In this document: positions 22,230-32,336 of the stretch, piece by piece
Position numbering within the stretch: position 1 is the stretch's first letter
Layout of the letters: each line of letters begins with the position of its first letter
Assembly (NCBI GenBank): GCA_949128115.1
Contig: OX421968.1
Location: 5,704,001 to 5,768,000 of the forward strand
Length of the DNA: 64,000 nt
DNA from: Anaspis maculata
Lineage: Eukaryota; Arthropoda; Insecta; Coleoptera; Scraptiidae
Direction: 5' to 3'
The notes under the pieces: model-generated
What the model saw: only the letters and a program-made list of their open reading frames with translations
Database searches by the model: none
Told to the model about the DNA's origin: nothing
Position numbers and translations under genes: made by a program

Positions 22230-23433
22230 TTTTTAGCGCACTTTCCCAAAAAATGAGAAAAACGGCGCTTTTAGCTTCACTTTGTCCGTCCGTCCGTCCG
22301 TACCCGGGATAACTCCTCAGGGAAGAAAGATATCAATGTGATGTAAATTCTGATCAATAGTAGGTACATATGTCCAGGATGTCAAGTTGACTTTTGGTTT
22401 TTTGATATTCTGCCGCCATATTCAATCCGCCATTTTGAATTTCTCTAGAAGTGATCCGATTGAAATGAAATTTGCAGGCAATGTGAACCACAAAAAGATC
22501 TATCTAATTTTTGACAATTGGTGCCCCGCCGCCATCTTGTATTCTCACTATTGAACATGTTTCGAAGTGATAGAACTAGGAGAATTATGCCTCAACGAAA
22601 AGAGATATCGATGTCGTGCAAACGCCAATGAAATGCGTACGTGTCCACCATATAAAGTTGACCAATGATTTTTGTCGTTTGGCTGCCATCTTTGATCCAC
22701 CATTTCGAATTTCTCTGAAAGTGGTCTGATTCGAGTGAAACTTGCAGGCGGTGTGAACTTCAATTAGATACATCCAATTTCTGAGAATTGATGCTCCCCC
22801 GCCATCTTGTATTCTCCATATTGAACATATTTCAAAGTGATAGAACTAGAATAATTATGCCTCAACGAAAGGAGATATCGATGTAGTGCCAATGCCAATC
22901 AAATGCGTACGTGTCCACCATATAAATTTGACTTTTGATTTTTGTCACTTGGCCGCCATCTTTGGTCCACCATTTTGAATTTCTCTGAAAGTGGTCCGAT
23001 TTGAGTGAAATTCACAGGCGATGTGAAATTCATCAAAATACATCCGATTTTGGACAAATAATGCTCTGCCGCCATCTTGGCCGCCATATTGAAATTTCTT
23101 ATCACTCAACGATTTTCATGGAGCTTGGGACTTACCTTTGTTTCGTATGATCATTCTTATTCTTCAGTCGAATTCCAACATTCTGCTGCCATCTTGGCCG
23201 CCATATTCAAATCTCTTATTAGTAGGACGATTTTTATGAAACTTGGAACTTGCCCATCATTAGTACGATCATTTTGATTTTTAAGCCTTTCATGATTCTG
23301 ACGCTATTTTGGCCGCCAGATTGAAATTTCTGCCCAAATAACGGTAGAACCCTAATTATCATCTTGCGTTCACTAATCCTTCAAAAAGGAAGTGCGCTGC
23401 TGAGCCTCATGCCCATGAGGCATATTCGCTTGT
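22230..23433 (+). mobile_element. Helentron-like non-autonomous element (HINE), copy A
   Basis: The left end is TTTTTAGCGCACTTTCCC, followed by a CCGT/CCGTC run (about 22285-22305). Three tandem units of about 268 bp follow, each with GCCGCCATCTT-type phrases. The right end has the complement GGAAGTGCGCT (23389-23398), a perfect 8-bp stem GCCTCATG/CATGAGGC with a 2-base loop (about 23404-23421), and a terminus ATTCGCTTGT. Subterminal inverted repeats, a microsatellite, and a stem-loop just before a T-T insertion point are the described hallmarks of HINE/Helentron elements. The right arm of the host element supplies the empty site (TTTGAATTTGTTTTC..AGATTC). No Rep/helicase is present. Confidence 0.7.
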
Positions 23434-24071
23434 TTAGATTTATCTTTCAGCAATCCATCTTATTGACGAAATTATTTTTTTTTATTTCAATTACTTTTTT
23501 TACAGGGTGGAATTGTAAAACGTTGCAAAACTGTGCTAAGTTCGACCGATCTCCGTTTCTGTAGAAAAATTTTTTTTGATTATTCATGAAGCCTGAAGTC
23601 TAATCTCGAAACGGGTTTTGAATTTTCCGGATCAGAAGTCCAACAATGACGATATCATTTTTTCACTTTCCCGACCCACCACCTAACAAGGAGGGGAAGT
23701 ATTGTGAAAGCGCTGCAAATTTTTCCCGAGATGTCGACGGATATATCCATTTTGAGGTCCCCTATGACGATTAAGACCATTTCAAACGTGTAAATCCATT
23801 TTCAAAATCGACGCCGTTTAGGTTTCCCGACGGTAGCTTTTTCAAAATGGAATTTGCACATTTCGTGAATTTGAATAAACTGCAGCGCAAACTTCGACAT
23901 GCGATGAGCCCACGAACCTGTAGTATAGCTGGACAGATGATAACAGAGAGGGAAATGACGCCAGGCGGGCGCCGCCATGAGATTATGTTGACGTCGGGCT
24001 TTGGTTTTCAACAGTTGGCATCACCTGCCACGGCAACGGTCTGATTCTACGAGTTCACCTAGGTATATCTT

Positions 24072-24271
24072 GTTCACTTTTTATTTTCAGTAGAATGACT
24101 TTTTGGGGCAAAAATAAAGTGACAAGCTGGAGCGCTGGGAGGATACGGCTGACGGCCGCTGATAGTTTCGATCCAAAACTTTGCAGGTGCCATCAGCCGT
24201 AGCCGTAGCCCCCCAGCTTGTCACTTTATTTTTCATTCAAAAAGTCATTCTACTGAAAATAAAAAGTGAAC
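24072..24271. repeat. 200-bp foldback inside the hAT-like element
   Basis: GTTCACTTTTTATTTTCAGT, then AGTGACAAGCTGG, on the left pair with their complements on the right. The 60-70 bp outer arms surround a less regular centre rich in CAGCCGTA/GACGGC. Confidence 0.75.
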
Positions 24272-24843
24272 GGGATACAGGTACAAGTCGCAGAAATCAA
24301 AACAAGAAATCAAGATATTATCCCAGATCAAGATAGCGCGGCACTGACAGCCAAGCACCGACTGTCACCGAGCGAACATTATTCCAGTGAACCTCAAACG
24401 TTCTATTTAATAACGTGTGACGTTCATTTTGATTCCAGGTACCTACGTACTTGATGTAGTTCTGTATTTTCATTTTAAATTATTTTGTTTAAGAAATAAA
24501 ATAGAGCGGGTGATAAGGTTTTTGTCACCCGCGGCGCATTTCTGATATCTTGACTTGGTCGTGCTCGAAATATTCGCCACGCTCGCTGTTGAAGCGGATA
24601 AGTTGTCTTCTGGTTGAGTTTCTTGTCTGTATTGGGTTCAGAATATTGCCGTGCTTACAAGGATAATTGTGGAGTGTGAATATTATTTATTCGTTCCATC
24701 TTGGCATTAGTCACAGCATTGTTGATGTCCCATTGGTGGTGATTAAAAGACTTCGTTCCAAGCAAGTTGAAAATAATGATTGAACGCTTTTGGATTTTTG
24801 TTGAAGACGAAACTGTGTTTACCTACGTGCTATATTTTGTGAC

Positions 24844-24872
24844 AAAAACCCTTATTGGAAATAAGGGTTTTT
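24844..24872. repeat. 13-bp stem-loop
   Basis: AAAAACCCTTATT, GGA, then the exact complement AATAAGGGTTTTT. Resembles a terminator in form, but in this context it is simply a short palindrome of unknown role. Confidence 0.6.
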
Positions 24873-25578
24873 ATTTTCGGCGGTTCTCTTTTCTGGAAGT
24901 TTTCATGGTTGACGTAGACACCTGAGGTGCGTTTTAATTATTATTGTGCAGGGACGTCGTCAGCACACATACCGTCAGCATCAATAATAATTGTGGGAGT
25001 CGTTCGCCACCTACTACCTACCTACGCTAAGTACCTACTGCTACGCTGGTCACCATCTTCACCGGCAGCGAGGCTAGGAAGCTACACCTTTTGGAATTGT
25101 GAACGAATTTAGTGAAGCCCCGTGAAGGTCAGACAAGTCCATAAGATAAAATAAAGTTGTTGTGTTTTCTTCCCAATTTATAAATTGTTATTCGCGAATT
25201 ACACTGTTGGTGCCTCCGTACCGGTGGCATCGTAAAAGTTCCTCCTGCAGGAAAACAAAATTAGCCGCGCTATAACCTAGGGCCCTCGGTACCAAAAAAC
25301 AAATTTTAGAGTGTCCACTTTAGCGAGATAGCGACAACAGTTAAGTACCTATGTGTTAATTTTTTTTCAATTCAATTTTCGTCCCGTTATCTTGATTTAT
25401 CGGTTCATTCGATGTTCGTATTTTATTGACTTAACCTATACCTATCTATTCTCTGACTTTAACTTGTTCACTAAACTATCAAAATCTTGTTCACAACTTG
25501 TTTATTAATTCTCTTTTTCCACTACTAGCCGTGATTGCATCATTATTAACCTCTCCCTGAATTAGGATGGCGATTTTC

Positions 25579-25730
25579 TAGTAGTAAAAAAAATACTATA
25601 TAAACCACGGTTGAGAAAATTATTATAGCTTCAGCGCCTTATATCCCTCAGCTGCGCTTCGGGATCTAAACTGGCGCTTCAGCTATAATAATACTTTCTC
25701 AACCTTGGTATATAATATACTATTTCACTC
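25579..25730. mobile_element. MITE family Y, copy 3
   Basis: TAGTAGTAAAAAAAATACTA..AACCACGGTTGAG at the left and CTCAACCTTGGTATATA at the right, with CTCAGCTGCGCTTCGGGATC in the middle. It lies inside the hAT-like element, making it the innermost layer of the nest. Confidence 0.75.
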
Positions 25731-26960
25731 TAACTTCATTTATTTCATTTTGTAATTTGCTTACCGATTTATTGTTTGTTTTCCTCATTTAAATCATTCC
25801 CTTTGGTTATTCTACCAAAATATTTTTGACCTGGAATAAATATTGTAGTGGCCATTTTATTGTTTATATTGAAACCCACCATTCCAGCCGTGCCATACAC
25901 TGCGGAACCCACCCTGAGGTTTTGTACCGTCACAAACGGTGAACTCTTGCAAATCTCCATAGATCGGTAACAAATTTAGCTAAAAATTATATTAATATAC
26001 ACTAAAATATATATTTATAAAATAGAGTATATAGTCATAGTCATCAATACATAAAACTGCTCCGTTGAATATTGAAAGCCACTCTCGAGGCCGCTACCAA
26101 ACGTTTTGGGTACCGGTGCATAATAAGATGGCGACTTCCAAAGGGGGGGGTCATAATTTGTTGGGGGAATCTGGGGAATTAGCAGTCCAGCTATACTACA
26201 GGTTCGTGGATGAGCCCCACGAAATATCCATTTTAGGTGCAGACATGCTGGGAATAAAACTTTGAGAAAAGATTGAATTAATTTTTAGAGGAAGAATATT
26301 TGAAATCGGACCCACGGTTTTCGAGTTTTCCTCTCTGGAAAAACTACAAATTTTCCAACTTTTTATCCAGTGAACTGATTTTGGTGGGTCGGGAAAGTAA
26401 AAAAAATCATATCGTCATTGTTGGACATCTGATCTGGAAAATTCAAAAACCGTTTCGAGATTAGACATCAAGCTTCATGAGTAATTCATTAGAATTCGAA
26501 AAAAAAAATTTTCACAGAAACGGGGATCGGTGGATCTCAGCACAATTTTGCAATGTTTCACATTTCACCCTGTAAAAAAAAGATTGGAATTGAAAACAAC
26601 ATCTCGTCAATGGAATGAATTGCTGAAAAATGAATCTAAAAAGAAAACAAATTCAAAATCGGTTGTGTCAATCCAAAGCTAACATCATTTTGAAAAAGGG
26701 CAAAATTTTCGATACCGTCATTCCAGTTGTTGAGCAGTTTATATTCTACTATTTAATTTAAAAAGTGGTGCTGACAGTTTTCCTACAGTTTTATACAATT
26801 TACTTATACACACTAAATAGTAATTGTTGTACGTGGATGCACAATCATATCATGTGAAAATGGGTAGTACAATGACAGTAACAAAAAGTGATTATTGCAA
26901 AAGGTATCAAAGTAGTGAAAAGTCTGTCAATTTACGTTGTCTCTTCCATGAACAAAAATC

Positions 26961-27421
26961 GTTAGTGTCACCCCAAAACTTTCCCGACTACAAATACAAA
27001 ATACAAATACAAATAACTTTCCCGACTAGTATCCAGGAACCTGAACTTTTGAACTTGGATATTTTTTATTTTTTGACATAAAACTGTTTCGGATACAGTT
27101 TTTTTTTAATGGACTTTCAAACGGCATATCGCAAATCAAGTTCCGTGAAATATAGCTTCTGTCATTTTTTGATAGTGACGCGCTCATTCGACGGTGAAAC
27201 CATGTCTGTGTACCAAATTTCAAGTCGATCGGATACACGTTGCGGCTGTTATCGCGGAAGGTTACAGACACACATCCATACAAACAGACAGAGAAGACAT
27301 TCTGGAAATTATCCTAATCGTCATAGGGGACCTCAAAACGGATATATCCGTCGAAATCTCAGAAAAAATTTTCTGCGCGTTCACAATACTTCCCTTTGGG
27401 TGGTGGGTTGGGGAAGTAAAA
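26961..27421 (+). mobile_element. Family X element, internally deleted copy
   Basis: Starts GTTAGTGTCACCCCAAAACT, has ACTTTCCCGACTA twice around an (ACAAAT)n run (26990-27008), then TAGTATCCAGGAACC. It jumps to the 3' part of X (TTTCAAACGGCATATCGCAA, GGACCTCAAAACGGATATAT) and ends GGTTGGGGAAGTAAAA. About 800 bp of the interior is missing compared with 10749-12000. Confidence 0.75.
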
Positions 27422-27489
27422 GTACAAGTATTTTCTGAGCGGGAACGATTGCGGAACGAGCGTTCGGCGAGTGGATAGAGCAATATATC

Positions 27490-27719
27490 GGACCTTATGA
27501 ATAAAGATTAAGCAATTGCTTTTGCTTGATTTTTGTTCCTGAAAAATTTTCAAAAAACTCAGAAACTACAAGGAACTTATCAATTTAGGTTTCACTGAGC
27601 ATTTGAGTAACTGATTGAAATAATAACATTGGTTTAAAGTCTCACTCCCAAATGTTTCTCCGTTTTTTGCTGGTAGATTTTAAGCAAAAGCAATTGCTTA
27701 ATCCTCATTCATAAGGCCC
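27490..27719. mobile_element. 230-bp MITE flanked by ATC
   Basis: The ends read GGACCTTATGAATAAAGATT and, as complement, GGGCCTTATGAATGAGGATT; both continue into AAGCAATTGCTTTTGCTT. ATC is present on both sides (27487-27489 and 27720-27722). A 3-bp duplication with a GG-starting repeat suggests a PIF/Harbinger MITE, but this is inference. Confidence 0.75.
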
Positions 27720-27722
27720 ATC

Positions 27723-28946
27723 GTACTATATTGTATTCTAATTACGGCGACTTCTGCAGTACTGAAAATTGTCGGAAAATATAAAACTAAATGACAAACA
27801 CGGAAGAAACTTGATTTGTTGATCTTTTCAACACCTTGTCATGAGCAATGTATTAAACTTGAGTTCTTGTCTATTTCGATCATACTATGACTGCTTTGTA
27901 GCACTATATGTTTGTTAAAAACTGTGTCACAAAGTGTGTGACTACTATGATGTGTAACTGACTGAAAATAGAGCACTTTGCGCCATTGTTTCCTCTGCCA
28001 CATAAGCGCATTTCAAATGTCATTCCGTGCATTTTGTTGTTTCTATTGAGTTAATTAAGGTGAAACAGACAAATTAGTACATGTAAAACACGTGTTACAA
28101 TAGTTATCATGGTAACACTATTTTTACAATATGTATACTATTCTCTGGACAGATTGGCAATTATTGTAGGTAATAATTATGGTGTCTGTCTATAAGCTAA
28201 TTTGGAAACGTAAAAAGAGAATCGAGGGTGAGATCGAACAATAAACCCCTGTTCAGAGTCGAATAGGATCTTATACTAGAACCATATACGCATTAAGTTG
28301 GTGCGGCCAGGGAAAGTCAGTGTAGCAATAATACTAAAACAGCAATAGCAAGTTATAGCAGGTCCGTCGCGAACGAGTGGCATACGTTTGTTACTTATCG
28401 CTTTAAGGTCTGGCGATTTCGGTGAATGCTCATGGCCTATGCCAATGGCCCAAACCTGGTGTCCCAAGGATGAGGACGCCAAATAAAAGGGGCCAGTCGG
28501 TAGAGGGTTTTAAGATGCGATTATGAGGTTACGCGGCGATAAAACTTTCCTATCGTATTTTAATATAAATTTGCATGTTTTTGTTAATCCGTCCCCGAGA
28601 TCCGGGACTAGAAAAGAATATTGGAAGAGTGACGGCTGGTTGAAGTGAGTTAATTTGAAAGAGTTCTCTCGAACCGCAAGCGAAGGCGGCTGGCTGTCCG
28701 TACACGCCGCGAGTCCCAGAGACACGACAAACTGTTTTAACTCAAGTTTTAATAAGTTAAAGGATTAGCCTTAGGCTGTCAGAGGTTTTTCTATTAAGAC
28801 ATTACGTCTTCCAATTCCCTACATCAGAATTGGGGTCGCATTGAAATGTGATTTTTAATGTGGAACTTATTTAAATATCTCCCTCTTTCTTCTCTGCTTC
28901 CTCTTTAATTGACTATTCCTGAATTAATACTTATTTTCGTCAACAG
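27723..28946. other. Sequence 5' of the first recognised exon
   Basis: No transposon recognised here. The last 60 bases are pyrimidine-rich (CTCCCTCTTTCTTCTCTGCT) and end in TCGTCAACAG at 28946, a good 3' splice site. Open frames at 28276-28725 on the minus strand show no recognisable motif. Confidence 0.5.
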
Positions 28947-29053
28947 GAGCTGCCTACCAACCGGAATTTGCGGAGCCCATTGTTAATCTAACCATTCCCA
29001 TGGGACGTGATGCCACTTTCCGATGTCTTGTTCACCATTTAGGTGGATACAGG
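28947..29053 (+). CDS. DIP/lachesin-type immunoglobulin protein, exon with first half of Ig1
   Basis: The exon is 107 bp. It starts with two bases of a split codon and then encodes 35 residues: AAYQPEFAEPIVNLTIPMGR, then DATFRCLVHHLGGYR. The PEFAEP..NxTxxxGRDAxxxC pattern followed by HLGGY is characteristic of the first Ig domain of DIP (dpr-interacting proteins) and lachesin-like proteins, GPI-anchored or secreted cell-surface receptors used in synaptic partner recognition. It holds the first disulfide cysteine (FRC) and an N-glycosylation sequon (NLT). It is bounded by an AG acceptor (CAACAG) and a strong donor (GTAAGTG), and ends in phase 0 directly before the next exon's VGW. Which DIP paralogue this is cannot be decided from one domain. 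The signal-peptide exon lies upstream of the window or was not recognised. Confidence 0.93.
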
Positions 29054-29083
29054 GTAAGTGCCATAAAGCGTAATAATAATTAC

Positions 29084-29207
29084 TACCATACGATCAACAA
29101 AATTCGGAATTGGGGTAGGCTGTGCCCTGGCCGAAAGCAGCTTGACATCCTGAAATATGACCAGGTCACAGCCTACCCCAATTCCGAATTTTGTTGATCG
29201 CATGGTA
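29084..29207. mobile_element. Hairpin MITE 30 bp inside the intron
   Basis: Arms of 42 bp start TACCATACGATCAACAAAAT and pair with a right arm ending TTGATCGCATGGTA, with about one mismatch; the centre is about 40 bp and includes CCCTGG/CCAGG. It begins 30 bp after the splice donor. TA on both sides suggests a Tc1/mariner-type MITE. Confidence 0.8.
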
Positions 29208-29308
29208 TAAGCGGTACTTTCATTAGCACTATTAATACACAATCTGTAATTATTGCTTCTAAGATATGTTCACCAAAACATTTTTCTAAGTCATGCATGA
29301 TATCTTAA

Positions 29309-29430
29309 CAATTTCATACAATTTTTCGCGTGCAATCATGGCCGCGCGCTGTCGTTCAGCACTATCGTGGTCGTAGTCTGGGCGCGACCTAGACTGCATG
29401 CGATTCAAACCGATAAATTGTATGGGATTG
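29309..29430. repeat. Degenerate hairpin
   Basis: CAATTTCATACAATTTT at the left pairs with AAATTGTATGGGATTG at the right, and GTGCAATCATG with CATGCGATTC. Probably an old foldback MITE. Confidence 0.5.
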
Positions 29431-30001
29431 TCAAAATTTGTTGCAACTAACACGGCTATCGGTCTGAATCATTGGCAAAGAGCACACGTAGTTTTTTTTA
29501 TGAAGAAAACAGAGCTATAGTTGAAGCCCTTATAGGTAAATGAACAACAGAACAACTTTTCACTGAAATGCAGAACCCAACAATAGAAGCACATTTGAAG
29601 AGTCTACACAAACCCCGAGACGTTGGCAAGGACGCTAGAGGCACCGATATTTGCACAAACTATCAGTGTCATAGTTCCAGGAGACCGGCTACTGCTTCGA
29701 GGCAGGGACGGGCTGGGATAAAACAGCAGCGCGGGCTTTTTGGGGGCGATCCGGCGCTAAAACGTATTGACTAAGCAAAACAAACATCGCAGGCAAATAT
29801 GCTTCTCAAAACAAGGCGTGGTCGTTTTATTTCTGCAAATAATATCGGCTTTTGCAAAAAGAATTGAAATTACGTATGTATTATGTAATAGTTATAGGCA
29901 CCTATGCTTGCACTTTGAACTAGGTACCTAACAAAAAATGGTCGTCATGTCTGCCGCGTTACTTCTCATTAGTCATTGTAGCATCTTTCCTGCAACGTTT
30001 T
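29431..30001. other. No recognisable feature
   Basis: Includes a 68-codon open frame (29568-29774) without motifs and two TAGGTACC-like simple stretches. Confidence 0.4.
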
Positions 30002-31130
30002 TGAAGACTAGTATCCAGGAACCTATGGAAAAATTTCTTCCAAGTTGGAATTAGGGTCGGTATTTCGGTATTTTCATATCGAAGACCTGCCGGGTATCCC
30101 TAAACTGGAAGGCAAATACTGTTGAAACAATTATTTTAATAATTGTATATATGGTATTTTCCAAATAAAATTATACGGAGACGGGAAGACCGGCCCTTAG
30201 AGAGAAAGATTGAAAATAATTTGCAGGAAATCGAAAATTGTGTTTTTGGAAATTTGAGTTTTCCAGTAAAAACCTCAAGTCTATTTCCAAACCATCTTAT
30301 TGTGGAAATCATTTCAGGCTTCACTTTAGGCTGCATCATTCAAGTCCGGTCTCGAAAACCCAGGCCAGCTTCACATTGTCAACCGGGAAATTAAAAAAAA
30401 ATTGTTGGAAAATCTTGTTTAAAAAAAATTGTGGAAACATGTTCACGGGATAAAAATCCGGAAAATTTGCAGTTTTTCCAGAGAGGAAAACTCGAAAACC
30501 GTTGGTCCGATTTCGAAAAATTTTCCTCCAAAAATAATTTCAATCCTTTCTCCAACTTTCATTCCCAGCATGTCTGCACCAGAAATGAATTTTTCGTGGA
30601 GCTCACCGCATGTCAAAGTTTGCACTGCAGTTTTTTAGAATTCACGGAATGTGCAAATTTCATTTTGAAAAAATTACCGTCGAAAAACCGGAACCGTGTC
30701 GATCTTGAAAATAGATCTAGACGACGCTCAATCCGATCTGCTTTCTATATCAGTTGGAATTTTTCGAAAAAAGCTGATCCCCGAGGAGGAATTAATTTTT
30801 GAGTGGAGTCCTGCATCAAAAACGAGTCGTCCTGGTCAAATCACGGGCGCTAAGCCCTCTCGGGTGACAATGGCTAGGAGAAATTTTGAAAATTCATAAC
30901 GTCTGACTGAAGAATGGTAAAGAACTGCAACTGCAGACCTAATTTGACTCTTTTGTTGTGTTGCTTCCTGCCAAATTCGGTTCCAATCCATCACATAGAT
31001 TTTGAATAATTAAATGGTAAAGTTTTGAACTTTGAGATTATTACTTGACAGATGACAGGTGTGTCATAACTTTCACATGTTTTGAATAGAGTTTCTCAAG
31101 GGCTTCAAAATGAGCTATCAAAAATAAAAA
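30002..31130 (+). mobile_element. Family X element, near-complete copy lacking the first terminus
   Basis: Starts at GACTAGTATCCAGGAACCTA and follows the 10749-12000 copy through AGTTTTTCCAGAGAGGAAAA, CATGTCTGCACCAGAAATGA, GTCGTCCTGGTCAAATCACG and TTGACTCTTTTGTTGTGTTG to the CAGATGACAG region. The GTCGGGGAAGT end is missing. Small open frames on both strands are shadows of non-coding sequence. Confidence 0.75.
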
Positions 31131-31657
31131 TCGTTTAATCAGAATTTCCTGTCATTTATTTACAGTCACCATTTCCCTTTGACAGATCACGCTGAAAAGC
31201 TTATTTTCACCTTTCTACCATAGACCCTATACGTGCATACCTAATTTTGTCCAAATCGGTCAGACGGTATAGAAATAAATCGAGGGACAAACAAACACAC
31301 ATACATACATACATACATACCGACCGACGCAAAAAAAAATCCGACATATCTCGACGTTTTAGCATATGAGGAGTCCAAAAAACGAATAATTTTTTTTTTC
31401 GCGATTACCTTCTTATTTTTTGAAGAATTCGATGATAAGTAAAAATGAAGGTTGAACCACATTGAGTAATATGTAGCTAAGTAGGTATGGCACTTGCTGT
31501 TGAAACACCACCCCGCATACAAAACGATCAATTAAAATTTTTTGGCTTCATAATAATGAAGCTCTTAGCTTATCAGAACTGGTCGCCAATTAATAGACTT
31601 TTGAGGAGAAAAGACTTAATGCTTTATTATTTGATATTATCAGCTCATGACTTCAGC
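31131..31657. repeat. Repeat-like stretch with (CATA)n microsatellite
   Basis: CATA repeats at about 31297-31320 are followed by CCGACCGACGC. The preceding CACGCTGAAAAGCTTATTTTC..CCAAATCGGTCAGACGG recalls the 3' part of mobile elements, but no ends can be defined. Confidence 0.4.
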
Positions 31658-31860
31658 TAAACTGCTCAACACCCAAAGTGTCGAGTCGAAAAAATACGCT
31701 CTTTTTCAAAACGCTGTAACGTTTAGCTGCCATAAATGATTTCATTTTGGTTTGGCTTGTTGTTCGTTAGCTAAAAATATATTGGTAACTTTTTATATTC
31801 GTACAAACTTTGAAAGCTTGTACCAAAGTTTATACAGGGTGATATGTAAAACGATCCAGA
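31658..31860 (+). mobile_element. One-ended Tc1-like terminus
   Basis: TAAACTGCTCAACACCCAAA starts at 31658 and an inner TACAGGGTGATATG starts at 31833, 175 bp inside. The CGCTCTTTTTCAAAACGCTGTAACGTTT block resembles the element at 22128. No right end was found. Confidence 0.6.
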
Positions 31861-31879
31861 ATTGCTAAATCGTCAAGAC

Positions 31880-32336
31880 GGGTTAACGTGGTGGCGTCGC
31901 ATCCGATGATGGAGTATTTGTCAGTTCCCGCACCGTAGTTCATCAGGGTCCATCAATTCCCGAGGGAGAGAAGGCCCTAACGAGTCAATTAGGAGCTATA
32001 CTGGCCGTTATGGTTTCTTCTGGTTAGTCCGCTTCGATGTCGCAGCACTCGCGCCCTGATTACCGCAAAGTCTTCTGTGCAATACTGAGGACATCAAGCT
32101 GACTTTGATGTGGCAAAGTAAATATATAATTATATACTGGCCCCCATTCTGGAAATGTTGTGGGCTGTAAATAGGTTCAGTTCCAAATTGCTTGACCCAC
32201 AAATCCTAGACTTCACGCACCAGGGTTCCTGGATCAAAGCTATGGTGTCATGCTTGGTGTCTAGGTGACGGCACAGTGTTGCGACAGCCGCCCAACAGCG
32301 TTGCAAGCTTATCTGTACTGCACTTACTACTGTCAT
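31880..32336 (-). pseudogene. LINE (R1/Jockey-like) endonuclease fragment
   Basis: The minus strand from 32336 opens MTVVSAVQISLQRCWAAVAT, then LCRHL and TIALIQEPWC. 'xLQxNLQxxxxAxxxLxxxL' followed by 'ALIQEPW' is the start of the apurinic-type endonuclease of insect R1/Jockey-group LINEs. Farther along, out of frame, ELMDPDEL and then IIGCDATT (about 31895-31920) match the 'IGCDANxHH' block of the same domain. The pieces are separated by frameshifts and stops and about 150 residues are condensed or missing, so it is a relic. It lies antisense to the host gene. Confidence 0.65.

Larger units (their letters stand above)
23911..26208. mobile_element. hAT-like element, 2298 bp, with 8-bp target duplication GATGAGCC
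   Basis: A 24-bp perfect terminal inverted repeat starts CACGAACCTGTAGTATAGCT (23911-23934 and 26185-26208). GATGAGCC flanks both sides (23903-23910 and 26209-26216). Joining the flanks gives GACATGCGATGAGCCCCACG, which matches the same position in other family X copies (complement of CGTGGGGCCTACCGCATG, about 11137-11154). Inside are a foldback (24072-24271), a stem-loop (24844-24872) and a Y MITE (25579-25730). No transposase frame is visible, so it is non-autonomous. hAT is inferred from the 8-bp duplication. Confidence 0.85.
23671..26402 (-). mobile_element. Family X element, reverse copy, holding a hAT-like element
   Basis: Both ends read TTT-ACTTTCCCGACCCACCA inwards. The left side runs through GGGGAAGTATTGTGAAAG and GGATATATCCATTTTGAGG (the 3' end of X), the right side through AATTTTTAGAGGAAGAA and the GGACCCACGGTTTTCGAG block. 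The middle of X is replaced by the element at 23911-26208. It sits exactly at the centre of the surrounding foldback, so X could have inserted there, or its repeat could be the innermost part of that element's terminus. Confidence 0.7.
22128..26741. mobile_element. Tc1-like foldback element hosting a four-deep insertion nest
   Basis: The outer ends are TAAACTGCTCAACAACTGG and its complement (ends 26741). Inner TACAGGGTGG at 23501 pairs with CACCCTGTA ending 26574. The arms otherwise pair through GGTTGTGTCAATCCAAAG and TCGTCATTGTTGGAC. On the right the outer-to-inner distance is 167 bp; on the left it is about 170 bp after removing the HINE. Its left arm is split by the HINE at 22230-23433, and the centre is occupied by family X (23671-26402). 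Non-coding. Confidence 0.8.

Noticed and set aside
24844..24872. Rho-independent terminator
   Set aside because: The form fits, but the DNA is insect and inside a transposon.
24480..25240. Solo LTR with primer binding site (TTGGTGCCTCCGTACC)
   Set aside because: Only TGGTGCC fits a tRNA end; no second LTR, no TG..CA ends or 4-6 bp duplication could be found.
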